A stretch of DNA of 64,000 nt from Paraburkholderia heleia NBRC 101817 (GTDB lineage Bacteria; Pseudomonadota; Gammaproteobacteria; Burkholderiales; Burkholderiaceae). The position numbers and the translations under genes are program-made. Where the stretch lies: positions 62,001 through 126,000 of the forward strand of contig NZ_BBJH01000007.1 of assembly GCF_000739775.1 (NCBI RefSeq), in the 5' to 3' direction. The notes below the pieces were generated by a model. The model saw only the letters and a list, made by a program, of their open reading frames with translations, had not been told where the DNA came from and did not search any database. Below, piece by piece: positions 62,252 through 64,000 of this stretch (positions within the stretch are counted from its first letter, which is position 1; each line of letters opens with the position of its first letter).

Positions 62252-63649
62252 TCACGCCGCTTCGAGCGCCCAAAGCACGTGCTCGCGCACGACGGCCGAC
62301 TCGTCGTGCGCGCGCTCGCGCAGCGCCTTCACGATCGCGGCGCGCGCGGCGTCGCGCCCGATGTCCGCGCCTTCGCGCGTTGCGCGCAGCGCATTGCCCA
62401 TCGCCACCGCGATATTGCGCGACCAGCTTTCATAGCCGATGCGCCGTATCGCGCTGCCCTGCATGCGCTCGTCGAACTGCGCCGCGCTCCAGCCGAACAG
62501 GTCGACGAGACTGGCGCGATCGAGCCCATGACGCACGTCGAAATCCGCCACGGGCGCGGCCTTCGCGAACTTGTTCCATGGACACACGAGCTGGCAGTCG
62601 TCGCAGCCATACACACGATTGCCGATCAGCTCGCGCAGTTCCAGGGGAATACTGCCCTTCAGCTCGATCGTGAGATAGGAGATGCAGCGGCGCGCATCCA
62701 CGCGATACGGCCCGGTGATCGCGCCCGTCGGGCACGCGTCGATGCAGCGCGTGCAACTGCCGCAATGCGCGCCCGGCGTTTCGGGCGCAGCGCCGGCTGC
62801 GCCGTGTTCGGGTGCGTCGGCGTCGGTGGGCAGCGGCACGTCCACGTAGATCTCGCCGAGAAAGAACAGCGAGCCCGCGTCGCGCTGCAGGAGCAGCGTG
62901 TGCTTGCCGCGCCAGCCCACGCCCGCCTTCTGCGCAAGCTCGACTTCGAGCACCGGCGCGGAGTCGGTGAACACGCGAAAACCGAAATGGCCGATCTCGG
63001 CCTCGATACGCCCGGCAAGTTGCTGCAGCCGCGCGCGCAACACCTTGTGGTAGTCGCGGCCGCGCGCATAGACCGACACGACGGCGGCATGCGGATCGGC
63101 GAGACGCGCGTGCTCGCGCAGACGCCAGTCGGCGTGAATGCTTTGATGGGCAACGTTTGTGCCAATTTCGGCGCCAGCGCTCTCGCGGTGATCAGGCCCA
63201 CCTTGCGAAGCACTTTCGTGCGTCTTTCCCGCTGCATTCGGCGCGAGCGTATCGATGGGCATATAGGCCATGCGTGCGGTGATCACGCGTCGCGTGCCGG
63301 CCACAAGCTCGGCTGGCCGCGCGCGTTTCATCCCATGTTTGGCCATATAATCCATCTCGCCGTGGCAGCCCGCTTCGAGCCACGCGGCGAGGCCCGCCTC
63401 GGCATGGGAAAGGTCGGTGTCACTGATACCGATCGCACCGAACCCCAGCTCGCGCCCCCACGTCCGGATGCGCGCCGCGAGCGCGGCGAGCGCCGCCTCA
63501 TCGAGCGGCATGGCCTGCCCGGCAGCAGGCGCAGACGAATCTCGCGGCGCACGTGCCTGAACATGCGCCTGAGCGGACGTCGGGTCGAGCGCCTCCGAAG
63601 ACGCGCGCGCATCCTGCGCGGAGTTGGGAGGGGAATGCGTGGGGTTCAT
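62252..63649 (-). CDS. queG: Epoxyqueuosine reductase QueG
   Basis: A 465-residue cobalamin/[4Fe-4S] enzyme making queuosine in tRNA. Ferredoxin-type clusters are HCGSCTRCIDACPTGAITGP and YGCDDCQLVCPWN; the N-terminal domain has HGEMDYMAKHGMKRARP, and the C-terminus has HEAT-like repeats. It is longer than the usual 350-390 residues because of a 45-residue N-terminal extension and a hydrophilic insert of about 35 residues (around residues 137-172). The start ATG is 17 bp from the divergent tsaE start. Confidence 0.94.
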   Translation of the reverse strand: MNPTHSPPNSAQDARASSEALDPTSAQAHVQARAPRDSSAPAAGQAMPLDEAALAALAARIRTWGRELGFGAIGISDTDLSHAEAGLAAWLEAGCHGEMDYMAKHGMKRARPAELVAGTRRVITARMAYMPIDTLAPNAAGKTHESASQGGPDHRESAGAEIGTNVAHQSIHADWRLREHARLADPHAAVVSVYARGRDYHKVLRARLQQLAGRIEAEIGHFGFRVFTDSAPVLEVELAQKAGVGWRGKHTLLLQRDAGSLFFLGEIYVDVPLPTDADAPEHGAAGAAPETPGAHCGSCTRCIDACPTGAITGPYRVDARRCISYLTIELKGSIPLELRELIGNRVYGCDDCQLVCPWNKFAKAAPVADFDVRHGLDRASLVDLFGWSAAQFDERMQGSAIRRIGYESWSRNIAVAMGNALRATREGADIGRDAARAAIVKALRERAHDESAVVREHVLWALEAA

Positions 63650-63666
63650 GACGTCATTTTACGAGA

Positions 63667-64000
63667 ATGCCCGACACGCCCGGTCACGACCACGCGCCGC
63701 TTTCGCTTGATCCCTCCGCCGAGGTTCTCCTCGAGCGCCGTTTCGATCTCGCCGATGCCGACGCCACCGACGCCTTCGGCGCACGCTTTGCGCACGCGCT
63801 CGATTCGCTGCGCGCGAATCCGGTGGAAAACCACGGCGCGCCGCCCTTTCACGGCCTGCACGTGCAGTTGCACGGCGACCTCGGCGCGGGCAAGACCTCG
63901 CTCGTGCGCGCCACATTGCGCGCGCTCGGCCACACGGGCCGCGTGCGCAGCCCCACCTACACGCTCGTCGAACCGTACACGGTCGCAACGCCAGGCAAGC
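63667..64000 (+). CDS. tsaE: tRNA threonylcarbamoyladenosine ATPase TsaE, partial
   Basis: The first 111 codons of a TsaE (YjeE) protein, cut by the window end. Walker A is GDLGAGKTSLVRATLRALG and switch-like SPTYTLVEPY follows. It partners TsaB/TsaD in t6A modification. An N-terminal extension of about 70 residues precedes the P-loop, longer than in E. coli. Confidence 0.93.
   Translation, partial: MPDTPGHDHAPLSLDPSAEVLLERRFDLADADATDAFGARFAHALDSLRANPVENHGAPPFHGLHVQLHGDLGAGKTSLVRATLRALGHTGRVRSPTYTLVEPYTVATPGK

Overview
The window is about 64 kb of gene-dense, GC-rich bacterial DNA. Codon use (strong G/C third positions) and gene content point to the Burkholderiaceae, most likely Paraburkholderia, Caballeronia, Trinickia or a close relative. 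The right-hand order murB, yajQ, plsY, ybaK, xerD, ogt, queG, tsaE is a primary-chromosome housekeeping block in that group. I saw no rRNA, tRNA, CRISPR array, insertion sequence or phage module. Genus placement is inference from gene order and protein style, not from a search.

Region 1 (84-24000) is a surface-polysaccharide region. It opens with a GtrB/GtrA pair (bactoprenol-linked sugar synthesis and flipping), then an opposed acyltransferase and a large GT-C-like membrane protein that could be the transferase partner of that pair. From 20804 down to 5222 on the minus strand lies a Wzx/Wzy-type exopolysaccharide cluster: short WcaJ-like priming transferase, Wza lipoprotein, Wzc tyrosine kinase, a putative methyltransferase, two GT4 enzymes, Wzy-like polymerase, Wzx flippase, a GT2 enzyme, an acyltransferase and two more GT4 enzymes. 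No tyrosine phosphatase and no nucleotide-sugar synthesis gene is present. On the other side of the leader region (20805-21382, with two overlapping hairpins) are a secreted GH-A-type glycosidase and a MraY/WecA-type priming transferase.

Region 2 (24100-35250) is mixed accessory and stress content: an entericidin-like lipoprotein, a host-attachment/baeRF-type protein, a XapX protein, a quinone oxidoreductase, another acyltransferase, RarD, TauE/SafE, a BON protein, an orphan membrane-anchored TAXI binding protein, a DsbA-fold isomerase and a NodD-like LysR regulator.

Region 3 (35320-44980) holds the xanthine dehydrogenase operon xdhA-xdhB-xdhC (with an N-terminally short XdhC), a divergent MFS transporter, and a periplasmic redox group: cytochrome b561-like protein, Tat-lipoprotein molybdoenzyme, a small periplasmic protein and, divergently, YceI.

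Region 4 (45350-54420) holds a LysR regulator, a protein of unknown function, a crotonase, two MFS transporters, the homogentisate pathway pair hmgA-fahA and a degenerate EAL protein. Region 5 (54420-64000) is the housekeeping block, interrupted by an ArsR/SRPBCC pair with a perfect 20-bp palindromic operator and a chemotaxis receptor; it ends inside tsaE.
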